DNA of 5,463 bases, taken from contig CALAPG010000283.1 in NCBI GenBank assembly GCA_937889485.1, positions 1 to 5,463 of the forward strand, written 5' to 3'. This stretch comes from an uncultured Moraxella sp. (GTDB lineage: Bacteria > Pseudomonadota > Gammaproteobacteria > Pseudomonadales > Moraxellaceae). Positions within the stretch are counted from its first letter, which is position 1, and each line of letters starts with the position of its first letter. Of this stretch, positions 4,545 to 5,463 are shown one piece after another. Below the pieces are notes generated by a model. That model was not told where the DNA came from. It did no database searches and saw only the letters and a list, made by a program, of their open reading frames with translations. The position numbers and the translations under genes are program-made.

Positions 4545-5463
4545 ATGCGTGTGCTTGGACTAGAGACCTCCTGCGACGAAACAGGATTGGCTATTTTTGA
4601 TAGTAACCAGCGTCATCAAGCGAACCAAGGGCTGGTTGGTCAAGTACTGTACAGCCAAATTGCGCTCCATGCCACGTATGGTGGCGTGGTGCCCGAGCTT
4701 GCTAGTCGTGATCATATCCGCAAATTGGTACCGTTATTAACGCAGCTATTAACAGAATGTCACCTCAAAAAAACCGACATTGATGCCATTGCTTTTACCA
4801 AAGGCCCAGGATTGGTGGGAGCATTGATGACAGGGGCATTATTTGGGCGTAGCCTTGCGCTGGCGCTAGATATCCCTGCCATTGGTGTTCACCACATGGA
4901 AGGGCATTTGCTGGCTCCTTTATTGGGGCAAAATCCGCCAGATTTTCCTTTTGTGGCATTGTTGGTGTCAGGTGGGCATACCATGTTGGTGGCGGTAGAA
5001 GGCATTGGGCAATACCATATTTTGGGTGAGTCTATTGATGATGCGGCAGGTGAATGTTTTGACAAAGCCGCCAAAATGCTGGATTTGCCGTACCCAGGTG
5101 GCCCTAATATTGCTAAACTGGCACAAACAGGCAATCCACTTGCCTACGCTTTACCGCGCCCAATGTTGGGTAGGGGGCTGGATTTTTCGTTTAGCGGTAT
5201 GAAAACGGCGGTACACAACCTTATTAAAGACCACGCCACCGATATTAATAACCCTGCCGATGCCCAAACCCGTGCTGACATTGCGGCAAGTTTTCAGCAC
5301 GCCGTGGTGGACACGTTGGTCAAAAAATGCGTGAAAGCATTGCAGCAAACAGGCATGAAGCGTTTGGTCATTGCAGGCGGGGTAAGCGCCAATCAGCAGC
5401 TACGCCAATCGCTTGCGGATGCCTTGATTAAGATGAGTGCCACTGTGCATTATGCGCCACCTG
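4545..5463 (+). CDS. tsaD: tRNA N6-adenosine threonylcarbamoyltransferase TsaD (3' end outside window)
   Basis: TsaD (Gcp/YgjD/Kae1 family) is the cytoplasmic subunit that, with TsaB and TsaE, transfers the threonylcarbamoyl group from TC-AMP to A37 of ANN-decoding tRNAs (t6A). ATG at 4545 has AAAGGA (4533-4538) 6 bases upstream. I translated 306 codons to the window end without a stop or frameshift. The N-terminal '[11 protein letters not shown]' ASKHA motif is at residues 4-14. Metal ligands are in HHMEGH, with His117 and His121 matching His111 and His115 of E. coli. 'SGGH' is at 142-145, 'GECFDK' follows, then 'FSFSGMKT', and 'AGGVSAN' is at 277-283. About 40 residues remain outside, including the expected 'CTDNG' segment with the Asp metal ligand. 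Between 'LAIF' and 'LYSQ' it is about 6 residues longer than E. coli TsaD. It is a housekeeping gene with no functional link to the transporter genes upstream. Confidence 0.97.
   Translation, partial: MRVLGLETSCDETGLAIFDSNQRHQANQGLVGQVLYSQIALHATYGGVVPELASRDHIRKLVPLLTQLLTECHLKKTDIDAIAFTKGPGLVGALMTGALFGRSLALALDIPAIGVHHMEGHLLAPLLGQNPPDFPFVALLVSGGHTMLVAVEGIGQYHILGESIDDAAGECFDKAAKMLDLPYPGGPNIAKLAQTGNPLAYALPRPMLGRGLDFSFSGMKTAVHNLIKDHATDINNPADAQTRADIAASFQHAVVDTLVKKCVKALQQTGMKRLVIAGGVSANQQLRQSLADALIKMSATVHYAPP

Noticed and set aside
4889..5348. Reverse and alternate-frame open stretches within tsaD, one with a Walker-like GPPGYGKS
   Set aside because: They are shadows of tsaD, whose own frame carries all expected motifs. 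The Walker-like string is the antisense of the conserved tsaD region and lacks the rest of an ATPase.
1..5463. Search for CRISPR repeats, tRNAs, transposon ends, attachment sites or a defence or mobile system
   Set aside because: No regularly spaced repeats, cloverleaf-like sequence, transposase or terminal inverted repeats were seen. All genes are of housekeeping, transport or lipoprotein type on one strand with similar composition.

Overview
The window reads as chromosomal DNA of a gammaproteobacterium, most likely of the family Moraxellaceae (Moraxella/Faucicola or Psychrobacter type). This is inferred from the moderate, AT-leaning composition, the style of the proteins (lipoproteins with Cys-Gln after the lipobox and long Ala/Thr/Ser linkers), and a gammaproteobacterial-type TsaD. 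No 16S or other species-level marker is present, so the genus is a guess. All recognisable genes are on the + strand. I see no rRNA, tRNA, CRISPR array, insertion sequence or phage gene.

Positions 1-2227 hold three tandem paralogous solute-binding proteins of the family-3 (HisJ/ArtI/ArtJ/LAO) type. The first is cut by the window start. The second and third are complete lipoproteins. A strong intrinsic terminator (about 2258-2295) closes this block. A roughly 200-base intergenic stretch follows, with a candidate promoter, a GC-rich hairpin and a 19-base operator-like dyad. It leads into two polar amino-acid ABC permease genes, ArtQ-like (2430-3149) and ArtM-like (3160-3885), which are tightly spaced. 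Together these genes make the periplasmic and membrane parts of an importer, probably for arginine or other basic amino acids. The ATPase (ArtP/HisP/GlnQ type) is not in the window. In the E. coli artPIQM order it precedes the binding protein, so it may lie just upstream of position 1.

Positions 3936-4484 encode a small lipoprotein that I do not recognise. It lies 50 bases after artM and may be co-transcribed with it. A stem-loop overlaps its stop codon. From 4545 to the window end runs tsaD (t6A tRNA modification), intact in sequence but missing about the last 40 codons because the window ends. It is functionally unrelated to the transporter.

Overall this is a fairly ordinary transport locus. 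The points most worth a second look are the triplicated lipidated binding proteins separated by a terminator from their permeases, the operator-like dyad before artQ, a conservative change at a ligand-contact position in the first binding protein, and the unknown lipoprotein. I found no evidence of a new defence, mobile or RNA-based system.
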